Positions 1 through 6,785 of a stretch of DNA of 15,213 bases are shown here, piece after piece. Source of the stretch: Lonsdalea britannica (GTDB lineage: Bacteria > Pseudomonadota > Gammaproteobacteria > Enterobacterales > Enterobacteriaceae); contig NZ_CAMKXG010000056.1 of NCBI RefSeq assembly GCF_946477055.1, forward strand, positions 1 through 15,213. Direction: 5' to 3'. The number at the start of each line of letters is the position of its first letter. The stretch's first letter is position 1. A model generated the notes under the pieces. That model had not been told where the DNA came from and made no database searches. It worked only from the letters and a program-made list of their open reading frames with translations. A program made the position numbers and the translations under genes.

Positions 1-54
1 GCCTTTCATGGGCCAAATTCGATTTTTCCCGAAGGCAGTCAGCACATTAAACAT
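1..54 (-). CDS. rsxC: RsxC, electron transport complex subunit C (first 18 codons only)
   Basis: The window holds only the start of this gene; the rest lies beyond the left edge. The 18 visible residues begin [14 protein letters not shown], which matches the N-terminus of E. coli RsxC (MLKLFSAFRKNKIW, recalled). RsxC is the large membrane-associated Fe-S and flavin subunit of the Rsx/Rnf complex, which in E. coli helps keep SoxR reduced. Its ATG lies inside the end of rsxB: the two genes share 8 bases (47-54, ATGTTTAA on the minus strand), which is typical translational coupling in this operon. Whether the remainder of rsxC is intact cannot be seen, and that matters because rsxA upstream is decayed. 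Confidence 0.85.
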   Translation of the reverse strand, partial: MFNVLTAFGKNRIWPMKG

Positions 55-625
55 GATGTCCCCCCTGTAAAACGCGTACCGGGATAGCGTTCAGATCCCA
101 GTTCCAGCTGTCGGGGGTGGGGGTGACCGGGTCCAGCGTAATGCAGTCGGTTGGGCAAGGAGAGACACACAGATTGCAGCCGGTACACAGATCGCTGACG
201 ACGGTGTGCATAGCGCGTGCGGCGCCGACGATGGCGTCTACCGGACAGGCCTGAATACATTTGGTGCAGCCGATGCAGCGGCTTTCATCAATCCGCGCGA
301 CCTGTCTTTCCGGTTTGCCCGGCATCGCGTCATCTGGTAAAGGCTGTGGCTCGACGTTCATCTGCTGAGCCAGTTTGTGCATCAGAGGCTCGCCCCCCGG
401 CACGCATTTATTAATCTGTTCGCCGCTTTGGATCATGGCTTCGGCATAAGGGCGGCAGCCAGCATAACCGCATTGGCGGCACTGCGTTTGCGGGAGCAGA
501 TCTTCCAGCTGTTCAACGGAGGGGAGGTTGTGCCGCAGAGAGCGTCGGCGTGAGGCGTAGCCGAGCATCAGACTTGCCGTCAGCGTCAGCGCGCTGAGTA
601 CGGCTATCGTCATCCAAAAATTCAT
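47..625 (-). CDS. rsxB: RsxB, ferredoxin-like subunit of the Rsx/Rnf electron transport complex
   Basis: A 192-residue protein, the same length as E. coli RsxB. It opens with a membrane anchor ([19 protein letters not shown]), followed by a four-Fe-S domain (CRQCGYAGC with a further Cys in INKCVPGG) and two ferredoxin motifs, [12 protein letters not shown] and [12 protein letters not shown]. All cluster cysteines are present. RsxB passes electrons within the inner-membrane Rsx/Rnf complex. The reading frame stays open upstream to 796, but that extension is rsxA remnant. The start at 625 aligns with MNAIW of E. coli; ATG 628, sharing a base with the old rsxA stop (TGATG), is equally possible and adds one residue. 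The first motif differs from the usual CGQCGYPGC by two substitutions (Gly to Arg, Pro to Ala), and the linker after the anchor is divergent, which may reflect relaxed selection after loss of rsxA. Confidence 0.9.
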   Translation of the reverse strand: MNFWMTIAVLSALTLTASLMLGYASRRRSLRHNLPSVEQLEDLLPQTQCRQCGYAGCRPYAEAMIQSGEQINKCVPGGEPLMHKLAQQMNVEPQPLPDDAMPGKPERQVARIDESRCIGCTKCIQACPVDAIVGAARAMHTVVSDLCTGCNLCVSPCPTDCITLDPVTPTPDSWNWDLNAIPVRVLQGGHHV

Positions 626-627
626 CA

Positions 628-736
628 TCACCATTTCACCAGTCGGGTAAAGCCCGTAAGAGCCGACACGTTCGCCAAAAAGGCGCCAACCGGTAGCCGC
701 GGGTATTCGCTCATTACAGTACTTACAAAATAAAAC
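628..736 (-). pseudogene. rsxA: rsxA C-terminal remnant, frame-shifted
   Basis: In the usual operon rsxA sits directly before rsxB and encodes a highly conserved membrane protein of about 193 residues. Here only pieces recalling its C-terminus are found, in three different frames. Around 707-736 one frame reads VLF...NERI (RsxA: VLFAAIRERL). At 669-686 the bases GCGCCTTTTTGGCGAACG resemble the codons for APFRGN, in a second frame. At 628-669 a third frame reads [13 protein letters not shown] and stop, against MSLAFMGFSGLVKL in E. coli. The stop is TGA and overlaps the rsxB start region exactly as expected for rsxA. At least two frameshifts and a deletion of roughly 24 bases are implied. The comparison uses E. 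coli RsxA from memory. Confidence 0.7.
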
Positions 737-1362
737 CGACGTATTATCCGGCATTGTCCCAGGTTCGACAACCTGAACGCCTACCATCCTTATCACCCAG
801 AGACTGAACGATTAACTTGTGGTCACCTATCGGCAAGTGAAAAACGCGCTCTCCGTGAAACTGCAGACGGGACAGGCTATCGGCTTTTGTGGATTGCCGT
901 GTTCGGACGCTTTTATTGCACCGAGTTTTGGATTCACAGGGGGCGGTTATCGACCGATGAAAACGTTCAGCGAGTCATCTCAGACCGCTTCAAAACGCGC
1001 CTGTGTGACGACAGTCGATGTACTCAACGGTATCTCATGGCAATTCGTCAGTCTAAACGGGCGCCTGAAGCCGTCACGATCAAGGAGGGGGCAAAGGGGA
1101 ATAACCGATGGGAAATTGATGAGATTTTAACGGCAAGCGGCCCCATGACAAAACGGGGACTTTATGCGAATAGTCGTTATTTATGGTCAGCCAGAACACG
1201 CTCTTTGACTGATGTGATACGCCAGATGTGGGTGAATACCACCGCCGGATGCGCGGTGGGGTTAACGGCGAACTTAACGTTCTCCGTTTCCCAGCCAAGC
1301 CCAATACAAAGAGAGAGAGAAACGCCCCGTGACCTCACGAGGCATTTAGATTTGAGCTCTCT
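737..1362. other. No intact gene; probable decayed 5' part of rsxA plus intergenic DNA
   Basis: No convincing protein is encoded here on either strand. On the minus strand there are weak echoes of rsxA codons: ATAACGACTATT at 1169-1180, where ATG ACC GAC TAT would be expected, and GAGATGACTCGC near 970-981, recalling TEMVVR. The total distance of about 550 bases to the rsxA stop is close to the normal gene length of about 580. These echoes are suggestive only. A hairpin with 7-bp perfect arms (CCACCGC at 1239-1245, GCGGTGG at 1253-1259) and a short GA-rich run (1310-1319) are the only other structures seen apart from the terminator at 1319-1348. Plus-strand open frames at 819-1130 and 887-1393 resemble nothing known to me. 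Confidence 0.45.
1319..1348 (-). terminator. Intrinsic terminator of the GH1 gene
   Basis: Fifteen bases after the GH1 stop codon the minus strand forms a GC-rich hairpin, GCCTCGTGA / TCACGGGGC, nine base pairs with one G-T wobble. It is flanked by AAAT before and GTTT after, then a CT-rich run. The A and T flanks make it potentially active on both strands. The loop is very short, so the innermost pairs must open. Confidence 0.6.
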
Positions 1363-2769
1363 TTACTCGCCGTTGTTACGGATCAACTGTTGATACCAGA
1401 AGAAGCTCTTCTTACGCTGGCGTGCTAACTGACGCTGGTGGTCGACATACACAAAGCCATACTGTTTTTGGAAGCCGTTCAGCCAGCTCAGTAAATCGAT
1501 AAATGACCAGGGGTAATAACCACGCACATCGGCGCCTTGGGCGATAGCGTCTGCAACGGCATCAATATGCTGACGCAGGTAGTCGATGCGATCGTCATCC
1601 ACCACTTCACCGTTAATGATGGGGTCTTTAGCGCCCAAACCGTTCTCGGTGATGTAAATGGGAATATCACCGTAGCGCTCTTTGATCTGCATGATGCCTT
1701 CCGTCAGGCCCTGCGGGTAGATTTCCCAGTCCCAGTCGGTATACACCCCATTCGGATTACGCACGAATTTGAACAGATTTTTAAAACCAAACTCGTTCCC
1801 GGTCTGATGCGCGCTGCCTTTCTGGCCCGTCGTATTGATTTGCAGACGTGACTCGCCGTGATTCGCCGCTACCGTCTCCCGTTTGTAATAGTTCAGGCCA
1901 ATAAAGTCGCAGACATTGTCGCGCAGCAGCGCTTCGTCGCCCTGTTCGAATACCGGCGCGCCGAGGCTCGATTGGGCCAGATGCAGCAACTCTATCGGAT
2001 ACTCTCCTCGCAACACCGGGTCGTATAACCAGTGGGTAAAAATTCCGTCAGCCAGCTGACAGGCGGCGACGTTTTCCGGCGTGTCGTCGAGCGGGGTATT
2101 GGTTTGCAGGACGTTGACGAAGCCGATCTTGCCGGTGATGCCGGACTGGCGAAAAGCGGCGACGGCGCGCGCATGTGCGATGAAAACATGATGACAGGCT
2201 TGCAGGGCGCGGGCGGGATTGCGAATACCGGGGGGATGCGCGCCGGTGATGTAGCCAAAGCCGATAAAGCAGAGCGTTTCATTGAACGTAGACCACAGTT
2301 TGACGCGATCGCCATAGCGGTCATAACAGAGGCGGGCGTACTCTTCGAAAGCATCAATAGTCTGCCGGGATTCCCAACCGCCCTGGTCCTGCAGCGCCTG
2401 CGGCAGATCCCAGTGATACAAGGTAATCATGGGCTCAATACCGTGCTCCAGCAGCGCGTCGATCAACGTACTGTAAAAGGTGACGCCCGCTTCATTGATT
2501 TTACCGCGCCCTTCAGGCAGCAGCCGTGGCCACGAGATAGAGAAACGGTAGCTTTTTAAGCCCAGCTCCGCCATCAGCGCGACATCCTCTCGGAAACGGT
2601 GGTAGTGATCGACAGCGACGTCGCCGTTGGTTCCTTTATAAGTGGTGCCCGGCAGGTGAGAAAACGTATCCCAAATCGACGGGCCTTTGCCCTCGGCGTC
2701 GTGCGCGCCTTCGACCTGATAGGCTGCGGTCGCGGCACCCCACAGAAAATCTTTCGGAAATATGGACAT
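1363..2769 (-). CDS. GH1 glycosidase, probable 6-phospho-beta-galactosidase/glucosidase
   Basis: A 468-residue cytoplasmic TIM-barrel enzyme of glycoside hydrolase family 1. The N-terminal signature FLWGAATAAYQVEGA, the acid/base glutamate in TFNE (residue 164) and the nucleophile in YITENGLG (residue 375) are all present. Near the C-terminus the sequence SWLNGFQKQY carries Ser428, Lys435 and Tyr437, the three residues that hold the 6-phosphate in lactococcal LacG, at the same positions. True beta-glucosidases have a FEWxEGY-type motif there instead. The substrate is therefore probably a 6-phospho-beta-glycoside made by a PTS transporter; Trp429 is the residue LacG uses, so galactoside is possible. 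No PTS gene lies nearby. The gene stands alone between ydgJ and rsx, where K-12 has none, so it is an addition. A CRP-type site, tandem LacI-type operators and a terminator frame it as a single-gene unit. Confidence 0.9.
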   Translation of the reverse strand: MSIFPKDFLWGAATAAYQVEGAHDAEGKGPSIWDTFSHLPGTTYKGTNGDVAVDHYHRFREDVALMAELGLKSYRFSISWPRLLPEGRGKINEAGVTFYSTLIDALLEHGIEPMITLYHWDLPQALQDQGGWESRQTIDAFEEYARLCYDRYGDRVKLWSTFNETLCFIGFGYITGAHPPGIRNPARALQACHHVFIAHARAVAAFRQSGITGKIGFVNVLQTNTPLDDTPENVAACQLADGIFTHWLYDPVLRGEYPIELLHLAQSSLGAPVFEQGDEALLRDNVCDFIGLNYYKRETVAANHGESRLQINTTGQKGSAHQTGNEFGFKNLFKFVRNPNGVYTDWDWEIYPQGLTEGIMQIKERYGDIPIYITENGLGAKDPIINGEVVDDDRIDYLRQHIDAVADAIAQGADVRGYYPWSFIDLLSWLNGFQKQYGFVYVDHQRQLARQRKKSFFWYQQLIRNNGE

Positions 2770-2825
2770 GAAAACCTCGCTTTTGGGTGGCTATAACCAA
2801 CGACGAGTGAGTGTAGGCTGGTTGA

Positions 2826-2860
2826 ATTATGACTTGCAACCGGTTTCTGAAACCGGTTTC
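2826..2860 (-). promoter_or_regulatory. Tandem LacI-family operators over the GH1 promoter
   Basis: Bases 2849-2860 are a perfect 12-bp palindrome, GAAACCGGTTTC, and 2836-2847 (GCAACCGGTTTC) is the same box with one mismatch; the centres are 14 bp apart. Together 2838-2858 form a perfect inverted repeat, AACCGGTTTC-T-GAAACCGGTT. The box matches the TGAAACCGGTTTCA type bound by AscG, a LacI-family repressor of a phospho-beta-glucosidase operon in E. coli. A possible minus-strand -10 element CATAAT lies at 2826-2831, so a bound repressor would cover the -35 area. The -35 itself is poor. Alternatively the repeat followed by a T run (2857-2866) could act as a plus-strand terminator, but no plus-strand gene lies upstream. 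Confidence 0.6.
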
Positions 2861-2874
2861 TTTTTTCGGGGTAA

Positions 2875-2896
2875 ATCTGTGATCATACTCACATCG
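2875..2896 (-). promoter_or_regulatory. CRP-cAMP binding site
   Basis: The core TGTGA-N6-TCACA (2878-2893) is a perfect match to the CRP consensus on both half-sites. Its centre lies about 65 bp upstream of the start expected from the CATAAT element of the GH1 promoter, suiting class I activation, although the exact helical phase is uncertain. It implies catabolite control of the glycosidase. ydgJ on the other side starts more than 200 bp away and is a less likely target. Confidence 0.65.
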
Positions 2897-3037
2897 ATTG
2901 ATTGCGGGTTCGTATCAGTGCGTTGTCGATGAAGCTAAGTGATTTTGGACAAAGGCTTTCCGCCTACTGTGGCTGTAGAAGGACTCATGGGGATGTCATA
3001 TTGATGACGTTATCCGATAAATCTGGAAAGCTCGCGG

Positions 3038-3046
3038 TGATATACT
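3038..3046 (+). promoter_or_regulatory. Extended -10 promoter element before ydgJ
   Basis: TGATATACT is an extended -10 sequence (TG-N-TATACT), 53 bases before the ydgJ start. No good -35 hexamer is seen 16-18 bases upstream, which an extended -10 can tolerate. The rest of 2900-3037 shows no gene or clear motif; the open frame that runs to 3096 begins at TTG with no ribosome binding site and resembles nothing known. Confidence 0.4.
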
Positions 3047-3099
3047 GGGCGTTCCATCACAACGGGAAAAGCCTGTCGCTCAGGCTAGGGGAATGATTT

Positions 3100-4149
3100 A
3101 TGGCAAATACCATTCGTGTCGGATTGTTGGGATATGGCTATGCGAGCAAGACGTTTCACGCGCCGCTGATTGCTGCGACGCCGGGAATGACGTTGGTGGC
3201 GGTGTCGAGTCGGCATCCGGAAAACGTGCATGCAGACTGGCCGTCTGTGCGGGTAGCCGAGAAACCTGAAGTGTTGTTTGACGACCCCGAAATCGATCTC
3301 ATCGTGATCCCCACGCCTAACGATACGCATTTTCCTTTGGCGAAACGTGCGCTGGAAGCGGGCAAGCATGTGGTGGTGGATAAACCCTTCACCGTCACGC
3401 TGTCTCAGGCTTCCGAGCTGCATCAGGTCGCCGTCCACATGGGGAAAGTGCTTTCCGTCTTTCACAACCGCCGTTGGGACAGCGACTTCCTGACCCTCAA
3501 ACATCTGGTGCAAACCGGCGTGTTGGGGGACGTGGTTTATATGGAATCCCATATAGATCGCTATCGCCCCGAAATTCGTGAACGTTGGCGTGAAGACGGC
3601 AGTGAAGGCAGCGGCATTTGGTATGACCTGGGGCCTCATCTAATCGACCAGGCGTTACAGCTGTTTGGCGCGCCGGTCGCCATCCATGCGGATCTTGCAC
3701 AGCTGCGTCCAGGGGGCAAATCCGTCGACTACTTCCATGCGACGTTGATTTATCCGCAGCGCCGCGTCGTGTTGCACGGAACGCTGCTGGCCGTTGCTGA
3801 GACAGCGCGTTATATCGTTCACGGCTGCCATGGCAGTTACGTGAAATACGGCATCGATCCTCAAGAGGGGAAACTGAAGGCAGGACACTTGCCGGATGAC
3901 GACACTCTGTGGGGGCACGATGAACGCGATGGCGTACTGACGATGAACCGGGAAGGCGCGACCGTAGAGGAAGCGGTGACGACGATCCCCGGTAATTACA
4001 CGGCCTATTATGCCGCCGTTCGTGATGCGTTGAATGGTCAGGGTGAAAATCCGGTTCCGGTTACTCAGGCGATTAAAGTGATGGAGTTAATTGAACTCGG
4101 ACTCATTTCTAATCAGAAAAAATCCGCGGTGACGTTAAAAAATAGCTAG
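3100..4149 (+). CDS. ydgJ: YdgJ, Gfo/Idh/MocA-family NAD(P)-dependent oxidoreductase
   Basis: A 349-residue protein closely matching E. coli YdgJ (346 residues) along its whole length. The N-terminal Rossmann fold begins IRVGLLGYGYASKTFHAPLI, with the nucleotide-binding GxGxxS-type pattern near residues 10-15. The EAGKHVVVDKPF motif around residue 90 holds the lysine of the family EKP-type motif. The C-terminal substrate domain includes YDLGPHLIDQALQLFG, with the conserved His and Asp of this family. The true substrate of YdgJ is not established; sugar or polyol oxidation is likely from the family. The start ATG has a good ribosome binding site, AGGGGA, seven bases upstream. In K-12 ydgJ faces add tail to tail; here the same orientation is kept, but a transporter gene has been placed between them. 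Confidence 0.93.
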   Translation: MANTIRVGLLGYGYASKTFHAPLIAATPGMTLVAVSSRHPENVHADWPSVRVAEKPEVLFDDPEIDLIVIPTPNDTHFPLAKRALEAGKHVVVDKPFTVTLSQASELHQVAVHMGKVLSVFHNRRWDSDFLTLKHLVQTGVLGDVVYMESHIDRYRPEIRERWREDGSEGSGIWYDLGPHLIDQALQLFGAPVAIHADLAQLRPGGKSVDYFHATLIYPQRRVVLHGTLLAVAETARYIVHGCHGSYVKYGIDPQEGKLKAGHLPDDDTLWGHDERDGVLTMNREGATVEEAVTTIPGNYTAYYAAVRDALNGQGENPVPVTQAIKVMELIELGLISNQKKSAVTLKNS

Positions 4150-4176
4150 CGTTGTGGGTATTTATTCCACATATTA

Positions 4177-4230
4177 ACCCTCTATCTCACAGGCGATCTC
4201 ATGATCGCCTGTATTGTTTATTGAGAGGGT
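4177..4230 (+). terminator. ydgJ terminator-like hairpin that may also mask the next gene's ribosome binding site
   Basis: A perfect 10-bp stem (ACAGGCGATC 4189-4198, GATCGCCTGT 4203-4212) with a TCAT loop is followed by ATTGTTTATT, a weak T-rich tail. It can end ydgJ transcripts. Around it, ACCCTCT (4177-4183) is fully complementary to AGAGGGT (4224-4230), which contains the ribosome binding site of the following transporter gene. The outer seven pairs could thus shield that site in a read-through transcript. Confidence 0.55.
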
Positions 4231-4241
4231 GTCGTTTCGTT

Positions 4242-5231
4242 ATGGGATGGTTGCAACGGTTAAAAATTGATAAATTCCTGTTAGTTCTGGTTCTGGTGGT
4301 CATTACCGCTTCGTTTTTTCCCTGTGAAGGTGAAGTGAAGGTCTTCTTTGAATACCTGACGACCGCGGCCATCGCACTGCTGTTCTTCATGCATGGCGCA
4401 AAATTATCTCGAGAAGCTATCGCGGCTGGCATCAGCCATTGGCGTCTGCATTTGGTGGTCTTCGCCAGCACGTTTGTGTTGTTCCCGTTGCTGGGGCTGG
4501 CCATGTCCGTTCTGGTTCCAGAGATACTCACGCCTACCGTCTATCTTGGATTTCTCTATCTCTGCGCCTTACCTGCAACGGTTCAGTCCGCTATCGCTTT
4601 CACCTCCATGGCGCGAGGCAATGTGGCCGCCGCAATCTGTAGCGCGTCGGCGTCCAGTATTCTTGGGGTATTCCTGTCGCCGATTCTGGTTGGACTGCTG
4701 ATGCATACACAGGGCGGACAGACGGATACGCTGCATGCGATTGGATCGATCGTTCTCCAGTTGATGGTGCCGTTCGTTTTGGGTCATCTGTCGCGACCAC
4801 TCATCGCAAACTGGGTGCAGCGCCACCGTAAGCTGGTCAATATCACTGACCGTTCATCGATACTGCTCGTGGTTTACGTCGCATTCAGCGAGGCGGTCGT
4901 TGAGGGAATTTGGCATCAGATCAACGGCTGGTCTCTGCTGTCTATCGTGGTGTGCTCATTTGTTCTGCTGGGGATTGTGCTGGTGTGTACCACGCTGGCC
5001 GCGCGCAAATTGGGCTTCTCGAAGGCGGACGAGGTCACTATCGTGTTCTGCGGCTCGAAGAAAAGTCTCGCAAACGGTATTCCGATGGCGAATGTCCTGT
5101 TTCCGGCGGCGGCGGTGGGTGCCATGGTGCTTCCACTGATGATCTTCCACCAGATTCAGCTGATGGTATGCGCCACGCTAGCCCAGCGTTATGCTAAACG
5201 CCCGTTGGACGCGGATAAAACCGAAGAATAA
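4242..5231 (+). CDS. yfeH: YfeH-like SBF/BASS-family transporter
   Basis: A 329-residue, very hydrophobic inner-membrane protein with about nine or ten membrane segments, closely similar to E. coli YfeH (332 residues), of the sodium/bile-acid symporter-like group (SBF_like). Conserved stretches include LTTAAIALLFFMHGAKLSREAI, LPATVQSAIAFTSMA, CSASASS and FCGSKKSLANGIPMAN; the last two regions hold the polar residues expected in the crossed-helix core. The substrate is unknown; sodium-coupled uptake of an organic anion is inferred from the family. The start chosen is ATG 4242, with GAGAGGG at 4223-4229; the frame is open back to TTG 4152 but that part runs through the terminator hairpin and is not homologous. 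In K-12 yfeH lies elsewhere, so this copy sits at a non-K-12 position between ydgJ and add. The symbol rests on similarity, not synteny. Confidence 0.88.
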   Translation: MGWLQRLKIDKFLLVLVLVVITASFFPCEGEVKVFFEYLTTAAIALLFFMHGAKLSREAIAAGISHWRLHLVVFASTFVLFPLLGLAMSVLVPEILTPTVYLGFLYLCALPATVQSAIAFTSMARGNVAAAICSASASSILGVFLSPILVGLLMHTQGGQTDTLHAIGSIVLQLMVPFVLGHLSRPLIANWVQRHRKLVNITDRSSILLVVYVAFSEAVVEGIWHQINGWSLLSIVVCSFVLLGIVLVCTTLAARKLGFSKADEVTIVFCGSKKSLANGIPMANVLFPAAAVGAMVLPLMIFHQIQLMVCATLAQRYAKRPLDADKTEE

Positions 5232-5247
5232 CGGTGTTACTATAATG

Positions 5248-5285
5248 AAAACAACGTCATGCGTTTTTCGCGCAGGGCGTTGTTT
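5248..5285 (+). terminator. Possible terminator after the yfeH-like gene
   Basis: AAACAACG (5249-5256) pairs with CGTTGTTT (5278-5285), with an inner TGCG/CGCA stem separated by a three-by-three internal loop. The T tail after it is short. It lies 17 bases after the yfeH-like stop codon. The structure is imperfect, so the call is tentative. Confidence 0.35.
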
Positions 5286-5509
5286 CGTTAAAGCCTGTCA
5301 TTGAAGCCGCCATTTTCAATCCGTATTCTTCCTCGCCTTAAGCTGTGAGTCATAACCGGCGTTTGCACTTGTCTTATCGCTCTTCACTTTTGCCAGAAGC
5401 CTGTGCGGGTCGCCCTTGGTGTCGCCCATAAACGGCATAAGGTGAGACGGGGATATGGTGTTGGGGATAGAGCTAAGAAAGGACAAGGTAAGAGTATCGA
5501 GAGGAGTAA
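5286..5509. other. Intergenic stretch without recognisable gene
   Basis: Between the convergent yfeH-like gene and add there are 316 bases. Apart from the two hairpins at its ends nothing is recognised here. A minus-strand frame of 40 codons (5316-5438, starting MPFMGDTKGDPHRLL) exists, but it has no ribosome binding site and no known match. Confidence 0.6.
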
Positions 5510-5536
5510 CCCCACCGCATCACGAAAGCGGTGGGG
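5510..5536 (-). terminator. Terminator of add
   Basis: A perfect nine-base-pair stem, CCCCACCGC (5510-5518) and GCGGTGGGG (5528-5536), with a nine-base loop, lies 11 bases after the add stop codon on the minus strand. The T tail is weak (TTACTCCTC). The stem is strong enough to also stop transcripts coming from the yfeH-like gene. Confidence 0.6.
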
Positions 5537-5547
5537 CAAAGAGGTTA

Positions 5548-6561
5548 TCAGGCCGCGCGATTTTTCGCTTTCTGACGCAACTGCTCTTTTTCCTGTTCGC
5601 CGATGAAGGCGACGGTCAGGCCATTTATCTGTGCCTGATGGATATCTTCCGGCGTCAATCCCGCCTGCGGCGCGGCGACATTGTATTCGTGCTCGATTTC
5701 GATCCCCTGTACGGCAGGATCGTCGGTGTTGAGCGTGGCCAACATGCCGTGGCGCAGGAAGTGTACCAGCGGGTGGGCGAGCAGGGAGTGAACGGTGCTG
5801 GTCTGAATATTGGACGTCAGGCAGGACTCCACGCCAATCTGGTGCTCAGCCATGTATTCCATCAGCTTGCGATCGACGATGGCCGCAACGCCGTGACCAA
5901 CACGCTCCGCGCCCAGTTGATTGATCGCCTGCCAGATGCTCTCCGCACCCGCGGCTTCACCGGCGTGTACGCTGATATGCCAGCCTGCATCACGCGCCTG
6001 ACGGAAGTGGTCGGTAAACAGTTCGCCGGGATACCCCAGTTCATCGCCAGCCAAATCCAACGCGGTAATACTGTCTTTGTGTGCGAGGAGCGAACTCAGT
6101 TCCTGCTGGCAGGCCTGAGTGCCGAACGTCCGGCTCATAATCCCCATGAGACGGATCATGACCTTGTCATCATTGTCGCGGCAGCCGGCGTGAACACCGT
6201 CGATGACCGCTTCAACCACGCCTTCCAGCGGAAGCTGATAGGCTTGCGCCATGTAGTAGGGGGAAAAACGCAGCTCGGCGTAGTCTAATCCGGCGCGAAT
6301 CGCATCCTCGACGTTTTCGTAGGCGACGCGACGACATGCGTCCAAAGAACCCAAAACGTTGACACCCCAATCAAGCTTCTTCAGGAAGCTGAGCAGGTCC
6401 GGTTCGTTATTAACGATCTGCACATGAGGACGCAGCGACTCCAGATCCTGCCCCGGCAGAGCGATATTGAACTGGCGCCCCAACTCAAGAATGGTTTGAG
6501 GACGGATATTACCATCCAGGTGGCGGTGGATATCTGTTAGTGGGATGTGCGGATCAATCAT
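5548..6561 (-). CDS. add: Adenosine deaminase
   Basis: A 337-residue cytoplasmic zinc enzyme of purine salvage that converts adenosine and deoxyadenosine to inosine and deoxyinosine. It matches E. coli Add (333 residues) throughout. The zinc ligands are His12 and His14 (DIHRHLDGN), His199 (SVHAGEAAG, where Glu202 is the catalytic acid) and Asp280 (NTDDP); His223 in VGHGV and SCLTSN complete the active site. The start ATG matches the family N-terminus ([15 protein letters not shown]), with a modest AAAGAG ribosome binding site six bases upstream. In K-12 add is preceded by the mal and uid genes; here ydgA follows directly on the same strand, but the 224-base gap and the ydgA terminator suggest separate transcription. 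A TATACT hexamer in the leader (6608-6613, minus strand) may be its -10 element; no good -35 accompanies it. Confidence 0.96.
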   Translation of the reverse strand: MIDPHIPLTDIHRHLDGNIRPQTILELGRQFNIALPGQDLESLRPHVQIVNNEPDLLSFLKKLDWGVNVLGSLDACRRVAYENVEDAIRAGLDYAELRFSPYYMAQAYQLPLEGVVEAVIDGVHAGCRDNDDKVMIRLMGIMSRTFGTQACQQELSSLLAHKDSITALDLAGDELGYPGELFTDHFRQARDAGWHISVHAGEAAGAESIWQAINQLGAERVGHGVAAIVDRKLMEYMAEHQIGVESCLTSNIQTSTVHSLLAHPLVHFLRHGMLATLNTDDPAVQGIEIEHEYNVAAPQAGLTPEDIHQAQINGLTVAFIGEQEKEQLRQKAKNRAA

Positions 6562-6750
6562 GTTTTACTCTTTATTAACGAAATCAGTAAGTCAGTAAAT
6601 AGCCGTTAGTATAAGAATAAATCCGGTCAAATTGCCATTCATTCACAGAAAACTTCATGTCCAACGGTTACTGAATCGGAAGAGCGGGAGGCCATGTAGC
6701 GGGGTGTTTGGGTGTTAATCAGGAGGAAGCAGGAGGATGATTGCTAAAGG

Positions 6751-6773
6751 GCAGGCACCCGAAAGGTGCCTGC
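6751..6773 (-). terminator. Terminator of ydgA
   Basis: A perfect nine-base-pair stem, GCAGGCACC (6751-6759) and GGTGCCTGC (6765-6773), with a five-base loop, lies just past the ydgA stop. On the minus strand the tail is CCCTTTAGC, so the T run is short. The remaining gap up to add holds no gene that I recognise. Confidence 0.6.
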
Positions 6774-6785
6774 AAAGTGCATCGA

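Noticed and set aside
626..796. N-terminal extension of RsxB to ATG 796 (249 residues in all)
   Set aside because: The extra residues are not found in RsxB; part of them recalls the end of RsxA, and the homologous RsxB begins at MNFW after the rsxA stop.
1141..1162. CCCC/GGGG pairing around CCCCATGACAAAACGGGG
   Set aside because: Only four pairs with a ten-base loop and no T tail; not a credible terminator.
819..1393. Plus-strand open frames of 103 and 168 codons
   Set aside because: They resemble no family I know, lie opposite the rsxA remnant and the GH1 end, overlap each other in different frames and lack a good ribosome binding site.
2902..3096. 64-codon plus-strand frame ending just before ydgJ
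   Set aside because: It begins at TTG without a ribosome binding site, runs through the ydgJ promoter and has no recognisable content.
4152..4241. Upstream start for the yfeH-like gene at TTG 4152
   Set aside because: The added 30 residues would be translated through the terminator hairpin and are not similar to YfeH; ATG 4242 has its own ribosome binding site.
5316..5438. 40-codon minus-strand frame between the yfeH-like gene and add
   Set aside because: Clean in appearance, but without ribosome binding site, promoter or known relative; short frames of this size arise by chance.
5455..6288. 277-codon plus-strand frame antisense to add
   Set aside because: A shadow of the highly conserved add gene; high GC at third positions leaves the opposite frame open.
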